In this document: one piece after another, positions 57,446 through 64,000 of the stretch | How positions within the stretch are numbered: the stretch's first letter is position 1 | Layout: each line of letters begins with the position of its first letter | Assembly: GCA_029261855.1 (NCBI GenBank) | Contig: JAJDAN010000089.1 | Coordinates: 310,001 to 374,000, forward strand | Source of the DNA: Deltaproteobacteria bacterium | GTDB lineage: Bacteria; Myxococcota_A; UBA9160; UBA4427 | DNA: 64,000 nucleotides | Direction: 5' to 3' | Notes under the pieces: model-generated | What the model saw: the letters and a program-made list of their open reading frames with translations, nothing else | The model's database searches: none | What the model was told of the DNA's origin: nothing | Position numbers and translations under genes: made by a program

Positions 57446-58474
57446 GTGAAGTTCGACCACCGCGCACCCGACTCGACAGTTACCGTCGTCCACCACGCCG
57501 ACGGGCGCGGCGCCTGGGGGACCCGGGGCCGCAACATCTTCCAGGCGGACGGAGCGGGCAGCGGCTGGTCCCGGATCGGCAGCTTTCCCGGCAAGCTGCC
57601 GGTGGACCTGGCGATCGGAAGGCCCGCACGTCGGCTGCTACGCAGCGACAAGTGCAACGTCTATCCGACGCGCTCGGGGAAGCTGCTCGGCATCCGACAG
57701 GGCGTCGTCTACCGCTTCGACGATGGCGTTCCGACGCCCCTGTTCCGGATCCACGGCGATTGCGTGATGAACCGGGGCATCGCTGAAGACGCAGAAGGCA
57801 ACCTCTTCTTCGGGGAATACTTCGGGAATCCGGGTCGCGAGCCGGTGCGCATCTGGCGGGTGGCGCCCGATCTCGAGTCCTTCGAGATCGCGTGCAGCAT
57901 CGAGGCCGGCCGCACGCGCCACATCCACGCGGTCCATGTCGATCCGTTCCACGAGCATCGGATGTGGGTCACCATGGGCGACTTCGCGGGCGAGTGCTTC
58001 CTGGCCTACAGCGACGACTCGTTCCGCAGCCTTCACTTCCTCGGCGACGGGTCACAGTTGTGGCGCATGGTGGGCGTCGTCTTCCAGGAAGACCGGCTCT
58101 GCTGGCTGACCGACAGCCACATCGACCAGAACCGCATCGTTTCCATGGACCGGGTCCGCCAGGAGCCGGTGATCCATGGCGACCGCGACGCTTCGTCCTG
58201 GTTCGTCGCCGAGACCTCGGATGGACTCTATCTCGCGACGACTTGCGTCGAGCCGGGCCCGGGCATCCACACCAGCGACGTGAAGCTGCTCGCATCGGAA
58301 GATGGCATCGAATGGGAGCCCGTCGCCGAGTTCGCAAAGGACCGGCTCCCGATGAAGCTCGGCTTCGGATCCTTGAGCTTGCCTTCGGGCGTCTTCTCTC
58401 GCGGCGCGTTCTGGATCTCGGGCGAAGCCGTCGAGCCTCTCGACGGACGCGCGCAACTCTGCCAGATCCGTTGA
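57446..58474 (+). CDS. Beta-propeller protein, glycan-cluster associated, unknown function
   Basis: A 342-residue protein with repeated propeller-like blades (GNLFFGEYFGNPGREPVRIWR, HRMWVTMGDFAGECFLAYSDDSFRS, LYLATTCVEPGPGIHTSDVKLLASEDGIEWEPV). The last repeats resemble BNR/Asp-box blades (SDDSFRSLHF, SEDGIEW). Such proteins are frequent in polysaccharide biosynthesis clusters next to glycosyltransferases, with no established reaction. No signal peptide. Leaderless-looking GTG 57446. It is divergent from the glycosyltransferase gene and precedes the carbamoyltransferase by 145 bp. Confidence 0.75.
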   Translation: MKFDHRAPDSTVTVVHHADGRGAWGTRGRNIFQADGAGSGWSRIGSFPGKLPVDLAIGRPARRLLRSDKCNVYPTRSGKLLGIRQGVVYRFDDGVPTPLFRIHGDCVMNRGIAEDAEGNLFFGEYFGNPGREPVRIWRVAPDLESFEIACSIEAGRTRHIHAVHVDPFHEHRMWVTMGDFAGECFLAYSDDSFRSLHFLGDGSQLWRMVGVVFQEDRLCWLTDSHIDQNRIVSMDRVRQEPVIHGDRDASSWFVAETSDGLYLATTCVEPGPGIHTSDVKLLASEDGIEWEPVAEFAKDRLPMKLGFGSLSLPSGVFSRGAFWISGEAVEPLDGRAQLCQIR

Positions 58475-58619
58475 TGCACCGCGCGCTTGTAGGGCGGGTT
58501 GCGCAACGCATGCAGAGCCCGCCGTGCAGCGCGCCCCAGGGCGATCCGATCTTGCCTCGACTACCGCGCTCATTCATAATGCGCGTCCCTCATTCCCCTT
58601 TGAAATCGAGAAGCTAGGC

Positions 58620-60356
58620 ATGGCCGCAATCCTGGGAATCAACGCCTTCCACGCCGGCGCCGCCGCTGCGGTCGTGGTCGACGGCGAGTGCGTCGCCGCC
58701 CTCGCGGAAGAGCGCTTGAACCGGATCAAGTACTACGCGCGCTTCCCCAGCCAGGCGATCCGCACCTGTCTCGACATGGCCGGGCTCGAGTTCGGAGACA
58801 TCGATCATGTCGCCTTCGGCCGCGATCCGTCCGCCAATCGCACCCAGAAGGCCAAGTACGCGCTGAGCCACCCGAGCAAGCTGCCCAACCTTCTCAAGGT
58901 GCGAAGCGCGCGCAGCGATCTCGATGACGCGAAGACCCTGATCGCCCGCGAGTGCGATGTCGACCCGGGCGTGCTGCGCTTCGAACAGCACGACATCGAA
59001 CATCACATCGCGCACACCGCCAGCGCCTACTTCATGTCCGAATGGGAGCACTCCGCGGGCATCACGATCGACGGATCCGGCGACTTCGTTTCGTGCATGA
59101 TGAGCGAGTGCGAGGGTGACCAGATCAACGTCAAGAAGCGGATCTTCCTGCCGCACTCACTGGGCACGCTCTACATGATGATCTGCGAGTTCATCGGCTA
59201 CGACCGTTATGGCGACGAAGGCAAGGTGATGGGGCTCGCCCCCCTCGGCAAGGACAGCTACCACGACGTCTTCGACCAGATGATCAAGACCACGGCGTCC
59301 GGCTTCAAGCTGAACAACGACTTCTTCCTGCCCCTCGGCTCGCACGGCGGAATGGAGATCACCGAGAGCGGCGAGATGGTCGTCCACCGCCACTACTCGG
59401 ACAAGATGCTCGAGATCTTCGGAGCGCCCCGCGAACGGCACGGGGAGATCACGCGACGCGACGAAGACATGGCCTTCGGCGTCCAGCGCATCTTCGAAGA
59501 CGTCTACATGCACCTGCTCGGCATCTTGCACGGCCTGGTGCCGTCCGAGCGCATCTCCATGGCGGGCGGCTGCGTGCTGAACAGCGTTGCCAACGGGATG
59601 ATGTTCGACCGCACGCCCTTCCGGCAAACCTGCATCCAGCCCGCGGCCGGCGACGACGGCCTCGCGCTGGGCTCCGCCCTCTACGTCAGTAATTCCGTAC
59701 TGAAGGAAGGCAAGCGCTCGGTGATGCGCAACGCCTACCTCGGCCAGGAGTTCAGCGAGTCCGAAATCCGCGCGGCGCTCGACAGCGCCGGCGTCTCATA
59801 CGTGCGGCACGAGCGCGACGCTCTACTCGCGGACGTCGTGGACGAGATCGTCCAGGGCAACGTGATCGGCTGGTTCCAGGGGCGAATGGAATGGGGGCCG
59901 CGCGCCCTGGGAAACCGCTCGATCATCGCGCACCCCGGCTTCCCCGGAATGAAGGACATCCTGAACGCTCGGATCAAGCACCGCGAAGCCTTCCGACCCT
60001 TCGCGCCATCGGTGCTCGAGGAGCGGCAGAGCGAGATCTTCGAGCACTCGCATCCGTCCCCGTTCATGCTGCACGTCTACAAGATCAAGCCCGCGTGGCG
60101 AGACCGGCTCACCGCCGTGAACCACCTCGACAACACCGGTCGACTCCAGAGCGTGTCCCACGAAGAGAATCCGCTCTACCACGACCTGATCCAGGCCTTC
60201 GAGGCGCGCACCGGCATCCCGGTCCTGCTCAACACCAGCTTCAACGAGAACGAGCCGATCGTGACCCTGCCTCGGGAGGCGATCGACTGCTTCCTGCGCA
60301 CGAAGATGGACGTCCTCGCCATCGGCCCCTTCGTCTGCAAGAAGAAGGGCAGCTGA
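58620..60356 (+). CDS. NodU/CmcH-type carbamoyltransferase
   Basis: A 578-residue carbamoyltransferase. The N-terminal domain begins AAILGINAFHAGAAAAVVVDG and has the ASKHA-like fold, with metal-binding EHHIAHTASAYFMS and ITIDGSGDF; ISMAGGCVLNSVANG follows. The C-terminal YrdC-like domain (about 390-578) has WGPRALGNRSIIAHP and REAFRPFAPSVLEE and ends PVLLNTSFNENEPIV. It transfers a carbamoyl group from carbamoyl phosphate to a hydroxyl, here probably of a sugar. ATG 58620 matches the family N terminus. The neighbouring glycosyltransferase and acetyltransferase suggest decoration of a surface glycan. Confidence 0.94.
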   Translation: MAAILGINAFHAGAAAAVVVDGECVAALAEERLNRIKYYARFPSQAIRTCLDMAGLEFGDIDHVAFGRDPSANRTQKAKYALSHPSKLPNLLKVRSARSDLDDAKTLIARECDVDPGVLRFEQHDIEHHIAHTASAYFMSEWEHSAGITIDGSGDFVSCMMSECEGDQINVKKRIFLPHSLGTLYMMICEFIGYDRYGDEGKVMGLAPLGKDSYHDVFDQMIKTTASGFKLNNDFFLPLGSHGGMEITESGEMVVHRHYSDKMLEIFGAPRERHGEITRRDEDMAFGVQRIFEDVYMHLLGILHGLVPSERISMAGGCVLNSVANGMMFDRTPFRQTCIQPAAGDDGLALGSALYVSNSVLKEGKRSVMRNAYLGQEFSESEIRAALDSAGVSYVRHERDALLADVVDEIVQGNVIGWFQGRMEWGPRALGNRSIIAHPGFPGMKDILNARIKHREAFRPFAPSVLEERQSEIFEHSHPSPFMLHVYKIKPAWRDRLTAVNHLDNTGRLQSVSHEENPLYHDLIQAFEARTGIPVLLNTSFNENEPIVTLPREAIDCFLRTKMDVLAIGPFVCKKKGS

Positions 60357-60373
60357 ACCGAGGCGGCGCGGCG

Positions 60374-60964
60374 TTACAGCCGGCGGGGCGCTGCGTAGGG
60401 TGCCGGCTTGTGGGGCGGCTGGTCGAGCATCTTGTCGTGCTGCTCGCACTCTTCGGGTGTATCGAAGCGCTCGCCGATCTTCGTCGCGGGCGCACCGCCG
60501 ACGATGGAATAGGGAGCCACGTCACGGGTCACGATGGCGCCGGCCGCGACCACGGCGCCGCGACCAATGGTCACGCCCGTCATGATGATGGCCCCGTAGC
60601 CGATCCAGCAGTCGTCCTGCAGCTCGGTCGGACGGCCGTCCGGCCGGCCAGAGAACGGGATCGGGACACCGGCCCGGTCGATGTGGTGGTCTCGGCCGAC
60701 GATCGCGACACGCGGTGCGAGCAACACGTACTTGCCGATCTTCACGCGCGGATAGATGACGCAGTTCTTGTTGATGAAGCTGTACGGCCCGGCCACGAGA
60801 TCCGGAGAGATCTGGCATCCGCCGCACAGGTAGAAGGTCGGGTCGACGTTCTCGAGACCGTGCCAGCGCCGTAGGATCGCCATGCGCAGCGACCGGTAGC
60901 GCTCGTAGAGCGGCTCACTGGCGCGAACCATGTCGCGCAGCCAGGGTCGATGCGGTCCACTCAT
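60374..60964 (-). CDS. Left-handed beta-helix (hexapeptide) O-acetyltransferase
   Basis: A 196-residue acyltransferase of the sugar O-acetyltransferase type. It has a short helical N terminus and a left-handed beta helix (about 45-165) with hexapeptide repeats such as ISPDLVAGPYSFINKNCVI, VKIGKYVLLAPRVAIVG, CWIGYGAIIMTGVTIGRGAVV and AGAIVTRDVAPYSIVGGAPA. GRDHHID supplies the catalytic histidines. It would acetylate a sugar hydroxyl with acetyl-CoA. It converges with the carbamoyltransferase gene and starts at 60964; the 363 bp beyond hold no gene. Confidence 0.92.
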   Translation of the reverse strand: MSGPHRPWLRDMVRASEPLYERYRSLRMAILRRWHGLENVDPTFYLCGGCQISPDLVAGPYSFINKNCVIYPRVKIGKYVLLAPRVAIVGRDHHIDRAGVPIPFSGRPDGRPTELQDDCWIGYGAIIMTGVTIGRGAVVAAGAIVTRDVAPYSIVGGAPATKIGERFDTPEECEQHDKMLDQPPHKPAPYAAPRRL

Positions 60965-61327
60965 GCCGTCTTCACGTCTCCTCGACCCGCTTTCAGGCCC
61001 GACCGGGCCAATGTGGGAGCGGGCGGCGTCGGACGTGCCGCTCGCAAAGTATCACAGCCGCCGAGGCGGCCCGGACGGGCGTCCTCGCTCGGCGGCCCTG
61101 TTGTCAGTGGCCCACGCGCGCGAGACGTTGCGGAATCTCTGACCGAGCGGCAGACAGCACGCAGGGAGCCGGCAGTGCGCTCGAGCGACCCCGCGGGCGT
61201 CCCGATGGGCCGGAGAAGTCGGCAAGCGTGGTCTCCATGAGCCTTCTTCCCGTGATCCGGTCCAGACTCCGGCCCGAGGGCGCGGCGATCTGGCTCGGGC
61301 TCGCTTTCGTACGGCTAAGCTCGCGCG
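60965..61327. other. 363-bp intergenic region without a gene
   Basis: The divergent gap between the acetyltransferase and the monooxygenase has only short open frames of Arg/Pro/Ser-rich composition that look like non-coding shadows. It must carry both promoters; the only box I can point to is TAAGCT at 61316-61321. I see no RNA gene or repeat in it. Confidence 0.6.
61316..61321 (+). promoter_or_regulatory. Candidate -10 hexamer TAAGCT, leaderless start
   Basis: TAAGCT ends 6 bases before ATG 61328, with only CGCGCG between, so no ribosome site is possible there. Confidence 0.4.
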
Positions 61328-62680
61328 ATGGTCACAAGGGCTGCATCGAGGCGGGTCTGCGTCGTCGGTGCCGGGCCCGCCGGACTCGTCGCCACGAAGA
61401 CCCTGACCGCCGCCGGACTGGAGGTGGACTGCCTCGAGATGTCGACGGCGATCGGCGGCCAATGGGTGATCGACAACCCCAACGGTCGCTCCGCCGCCTA
61501 CGCGTCCCTCGAAACCAACACCACGAAGGCCATGAGCCGGCTGAGCGATTTCAGCATGCCGGCCGACTGGCCCGCGTTCCCGGGCCACGCTCTCGTGCGC
61601 AAGTGGTTCGAGTCGTACGTCGACAGCTTCGGCTTCCGGGACCGTATCCGGCTGGGCTGCGAGGTCACTGCCGCGCATCCACAGCCGGGCGGTGGCTGGC
61701 GGGTCCAGACCCGCGACGCCGAGGGGCGCGAGACCGAACAGGGCTACGACGCGGTCGTGGCCGCATCGGGCAACTACTGGGCGCCGCGCATGCCCGCGCT
61801 GGCCGGAGACCTCGACGGGCCGGTACTGCACGCCCAGGCCTACCGCGACCCGGACACGCCCTTCCCCGTCAGTGGACGGCGCGTCGTCGTCGTCGGAATC
61901 GGCAACACCGGTTGCGAGCTCGCGTGCGAGATTGCGAACGCAGGGGCCGAAGCGGTCTTCCTGTCCGCCCGCAGCGGCACCTGGATCCTGCCCAAGCGCC
62001 GGGACGGACGACCCGCCGCCGAGGGGGCGCCCATGATGAACCCGTCGGACGCCGTTCCCGGCCTGCTGCGCGCCCTACCGGACCGCTGGCGTCAACGGAT
62101 GTTCGAGCGGGTGGGCGAGCGCAGGTTCAAGAAGATGATGGGCGACCGCATGAAGCGCTTCGAGCAGCTCGGCCTACCACGCGCGCCGGCCAGCCCGTTC
62201 TCGAAGCGCCCCTCCGTCTGCGACCCGCTGCTGCCTGCGTTGGAGAGCGGCGCCGTGGTCGCACGACCGGAGGTCGCGCGCCTCGACGGCAAGCACGTCG
62301 TCTTTCGCGACGGGATCCGGGAGGCAGCGGACCTGGTTCTCTGCGCGACCGGGTATCACCTGCGATATCCGTACCTGCCCGAGTCGCTCGTCGACACGCG
62401 CGACGACGACCTCCGGGTGTTCTGCGGGACGGTGCACCCGTCGCGGCACGATCTGTTCATCGTAGGGGTCAGCCGTCCGACGGGCGCGTTCTGGCCCATC
62501 GCCGAGGTGCAGTCGCGACTGGTCGCCGCCCTGCTCTCCGGTCGTTATGCCCTGCCGCGCCAGCCGACGATCGATCGATCGAGTCGCCCGATCTTTGACC
62601 GTCCGTCCTTCAATCCGGCACTCTATGCACTCTCGATAGACGAGGAGCTGCGGCGCGGCGCCCGACGGAGCCACCGCTGA
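61328..62680 (+). CDS. Flavin-containing monooxygenase (FMO-like)
   Basis: A 450-residue flavoprotein monooxygenase. FAD-binding GAGPAGLVATKTL is at the N terminus (about 12-25), with EMSTAIGGQWVI following; the NADPH motif is VVVVGIGNTGCELA (about 180-195), preceded by HAQAYRDP in the position of the FMO identifying sequence. ATGYHLRYP near residue 345 is the typical FMO C-terminal motif. It oxygenates N or S nucleophiles or ketones with O2 and NADPH. ATG 61328 lies 6 bases after a TAAGCT box. A TetR regulator and TauD-type dioxygenase follow. Confidence 0.93.
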   Translation: MVTRAASRRVCVVGAGPAGLVATKTLTAAGLEVDCLEMSTAIGGQWVIDNPNGRSAAYASLETNTTKAMSRLSDFSMPADWPAFPGHALVRKWFESYVDSFGFRDRIRLGCEVTAAHPQPGGGWRVQTRDAEGRETEQGYDAVVAASGNYWAPRMPALAGDLDGPVLHAQAYRDPDTPFPVSGRRVVVVGIGNTGCELACEIANAGAEAVFLSARSGTWILPKRRDGRPAAEGAPMMNPSDAVPGLLRALPDRWRQRMFERVGERRFKKMMGDRMKRFEQLGLPRAPASPFSKRPSVCDPLLPALESGAVVARPEVARLDGKHVVFRDGIREAADLVLCATGYHLRYPYLPESLVDTRDDDLRVFCGTVHPSRHDLFIVGVSRPTGAFWPIAEVQSRLVAALLSGRYALPRQPTIDRSSRPIFDRPSFNPALYALSIDEELRRGARRSHR

Positions 62681-62794
62681 GCGATGTCTGGGGACAAGAC
62701 TTGCCGATGCGGATCTGCTGTTTCCGCTGCTGACTGTTGCGGCATCTTCCCTCGCCGCGTATCGCAGGAGGGGATCTCGCCGCCGCTAGCCCGT

Positions 62795-62835
62795 CGTTAC
62801 TTATCACTTGATCGTATCGATCGATAAGTTACGAT
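62795..62835. promoter_or_regulatory. Operator inverted repeat with embedded promoter before TetR-TauD operon
   Basis: CGTTACTTATC (62795-62805) and GATAAGTTACG (62823-62833) are inverted repeats with one mismatch and a 17-base spacer. Inside lies TTGATC (62808-62813), 16 bp before TACGAT (62830-62835), which ends 7 bases before GTG 62843. A repressor on the repeat would block this promoter, so autoregulation by the TetR protein is likely. Confidence 0.6.
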
Positions 62836-62842
62836 CCGGCTC

Positions 62843-63514
62843 GTGGCCCGTCCCTCCGCCCGAGAGAAGCTCCTCGATTCGGCCGAGATCCTGTTCGCCG
62901 CCCACGGCGTCGGCGGTGTGTCCTTGCGGGCCATCAATGCGGACGCCGGGCTCTCGCCCGCAGCGCTGCACTATCACTTCGGGCACTTCGGGTCCGGCAC
63001 CCAGCGCGTACTGGTCGAAGCCCTGCTCGAACGCCGCATGCCCAGCCTGATGGCGCGCAGGAAGAACCTGCTCGACGCACTCGAATCCCGGGCGGGTGCG
63101 ATCCGTGCCCGGCAGGTGGTCGATGCGCTGCTGCGGCCCCTCGCCGAGCTGCTCGCCGAAGGCGGCGAGGCAGGCCTGCGTTATCTGCGCCTGCTGCACC
63201 GCCTGCGCGCGGACGGCGACCTCGATGCCCGGTTCGTGGTCGAGCGCTTCCCGGGCGGCGTCGAACGCCTGGTCCCCTTGCTGCGCCAGGCGTTGCCCGA
63301 CCTGCCCGTTGCGGTGGTCGAGCTGCGGCTCGGCCTCGCCATCGACGTCATGCTGCAGAGCCTCGCCCAGGGGCCGCGCCTTTCGGACACGGGCCGCGAC
63401 GCGTCGATCCAGGCCCACACCGACGCGCTGCTCGACTTCCTCACCGGCGCCTTCGAGGCCCCGGTCACCCCCATCACCCCGCCCCCGACCCCGACCCCAG
63501 GAGAACCTGTATGA
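62843..63514 (+). CDS. TetR-family transcriptional regulator
   Basis: A 223-residue TetR regulator. The DNA-binding domain (about 5-55) has SAREKLLDSAEILFAAHGVGG and recognition helix SPAALHYHFGHF. The C terminus is rich in Leu/Arg helices and ends in a Pro/Thr tail (TPITPPPTPTPGEP). GTG 62843 follows the TACGAT box by 7 bases. Its stop overlaps the ATG of the dioxygenase gene (ATGA), so regulator and enzyme are made from one mRNA and it probably senses the enzyme's substrate or product. Confidence 0.9.
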   Translation: MARPSAREKLLDSAEILFAAHGVGGVSLRAINADAGLSPAALHYHFGHFGSGTQRVLVEALLERRMPSLMARRKNLLDALESRAGAIRARQVVDALLRPLAELLAEGGEAGLRYLRLLHRLRADGDLDARFVVERFPGGVERLVPLLRQALPDLPVAVVELRLGLAIDVMLQSLAQGPRLSDTGRDASIQAHTDALLDFLTGAFEAPVTPITPPPTPTPGEPV

Positions 63515-64000
63515 GCTCTTCCCCGACACCCGCTGCGATCACAGCGCTCGACGTCCTGCCCGTCGCCGGCACCATCGGCGCCGAGATCCGGGGCGTCGAT
63601 CTAGGCAAGACGCAGGACGATGCCACCATCGATGCGCTGCTCGCCGCGCTCTACGACCACAAGGTGATCTTCTTCCGCGACCAGGACCTGACGCCCAGGC
63701 AACAGATCGACTTCAGCGCGCGCCTGGGGCCGGTCTTCACCGACCACCCCGCCTACCTGCCGACCCTCGAAGGACATCCCGAGATCGTCGTGCTCGACGG
63801 CCAGAAGGGTGGACGGGCGAACCTGTGGCATTCGGACATCTCGATCTCTCCGAAGCCGCCCATGGGCTCGGTTCTCTACATGAAGCAGTCACCGGCCTAT
63901 GGAGGCGACACGATGTGGGCCGACATGACCGCGGCTTACGACGCGCTCTCGGACCGCATGAAGACCTACCTCGACGGCCTCCACGCCCGCCACGACCTCG
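63511..64000 (+). CDS. TauD/TfdA-type alpha-ketoglutarate dioxygenase, 5' part
   Basis: The first 163 residues of a Fe(II)/alpha-ketoglutarate-dependent dioxygenase; the rest is beyond the window. IGAEIRGVDL, HKVIFFRDQDLTPRQQIDFSARLGP and the metal motif His107-x-Asp109 (LWHSDISISPKPPMGS) are present, followed by YGGDTMWADMTAAYDAL. The family hydroxylates taurine, alkyl sulfates, 2,4-D and similar compounds, releasing the leaving group. The distal His is outside the window. ATG 63511 overlaps the TetR stop (ATGA). Confidence 0.93.
   Translation, partial: MSSSPTPAAITALDVLPVAGTIGAEIRGVDLGKTQDDATIDALLAALYDHKVIFFRDQDLTPRQQIDFSARLGPVFTDHPAYLPTLEGHPEIVVLDGQKGGRANLWHSDISISPKPPMGSVLYMKQSPAYGGDTMWADMTAAYDALSDRMKTYLDGLHARHDL

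Noticed and set aside
61001-61240. Small open frames in the 363-bp gap before the monooxygenase
   Set aside because: Short, Arg/Pro/Ser-rich, no start context, no similarity I can recognise.
1-64000. CRISPR arrays, tRNA or rRNA genes, insertion sequences, prophage genes, integrase sites
   Set aside because: No regularly spaced repeats, no tRNA-like cloverleaf, and no transposase, integrase or phage structural protein could be recognised. Base composition is even throughout, with no sign of a transferred island.

Overview
The window is 64 kb of uniformly very GC-rich DNA, densely packed with short spacers and many ATGA/GTGA stop-start overlaps. It looks like a chromosomal segment of a Gram-negative bacterium: it has an RND efflux pump with periplasmic adaptor, lipoprotein signals, outer-surface/secreted proteins with a C-terminal sorting tail, and a ChrR-type ECF sigma pair. 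The mix of DUF4215 and thrombospondin-3 repeats, many TetR regulators, MpaB-type (DUF2236) oxygenase, NodU-type carbamoyltransferase and a histone-fold protein suggests an uncultured deltaproteobacterial-grade lineage (Myxococcota / Desulfobacterota_B / Binatota-like). That placement is inference. I saw no rRNA, tRNA, CRISPR array, insertion sequence or phage gene.

Layout. 1-5.2 kb: a biotin-dependent acyl-CoA carboxylase (carboxyltransferase, then biotin carboxylase-BCCP), an AtuA-like protein and a TetR regulator, resembling an acyclic-terpene/branched acyl-CoA catabolic operon. 5.2-12.9 kb: LapA-like membrane protein, then the ATP-grasp / alpha-E / transglutaminase set predicted to make and attach or process a peptide, followed by the Mg2+ transporter MgtE and a DUF1704 (HExxxH) metallopeptidase-like protein. 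12.9-18.6 kb: DksA-type and zinc-ribbon coiled-coil proteins, amidohydrolase plus peroxiredoxin, ECF sigma factor with a cupin anti-sigma factor, dienelactone hydrolase, and a 7-TM protein. 18.8-21.1 kb: two TetR regulators around an MpaB-type oxygenase. 21.1-28.3 kb: an ion and membrane block (K+ channel with RCK domains, MscS channel, a membrane-less MgtE paralogue followed by a full MgtE, a CREST-type membrane hydrolase, NfeD and an SPFH protein). 28.3-37.3 kb: a 2004-residue secreted modular protein, a secreted sugar dehydrogenase-like propeller sharing its C-terminal sorting motif, and a coupled gene pair encoding a zinc-finger/histone-fold protein and a zinc-knuckle membrane protein. 37.4-50.9 kb: a five-gene operon (enoyl-CoA hydratase to secreted adenosine deaminase-like protein), a D-aminoacylase-type amidohydrolase, GNAT, glycosidase-like propeller, Thr-nucleophile sulfatase-like lipoprotein, class III aminotransferase and a VOC protein. 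50.9-56.1 kb: a GntR/FadR regulator-adaptor-RND pump operon controlled from a perfect 31-bp palindrome. 56.1-61 kb: glycosyltransferase, beta-propeller, NodU-type carbamoyltransferase and hexapeptide acetyltransferase (surface glycan). 61.3-64 kb: flavin monooxygenase, TetR and a truncated TauD-type dioxygenase.

Regulatory signals. Several genes start 6-7 bases after a TANNNT-like hexamer with no room for a Shine-Dalgarno, suggesting leaderless transcripts. Two of them appear to be tiny upstream reading frames coupled by GTGA to the main gene. Inverted-repeat operators can be read in front of three regulator genes. A 27-bp direct repeat and a related perfect hairpin both begin at the TAG stop codon of a gene.
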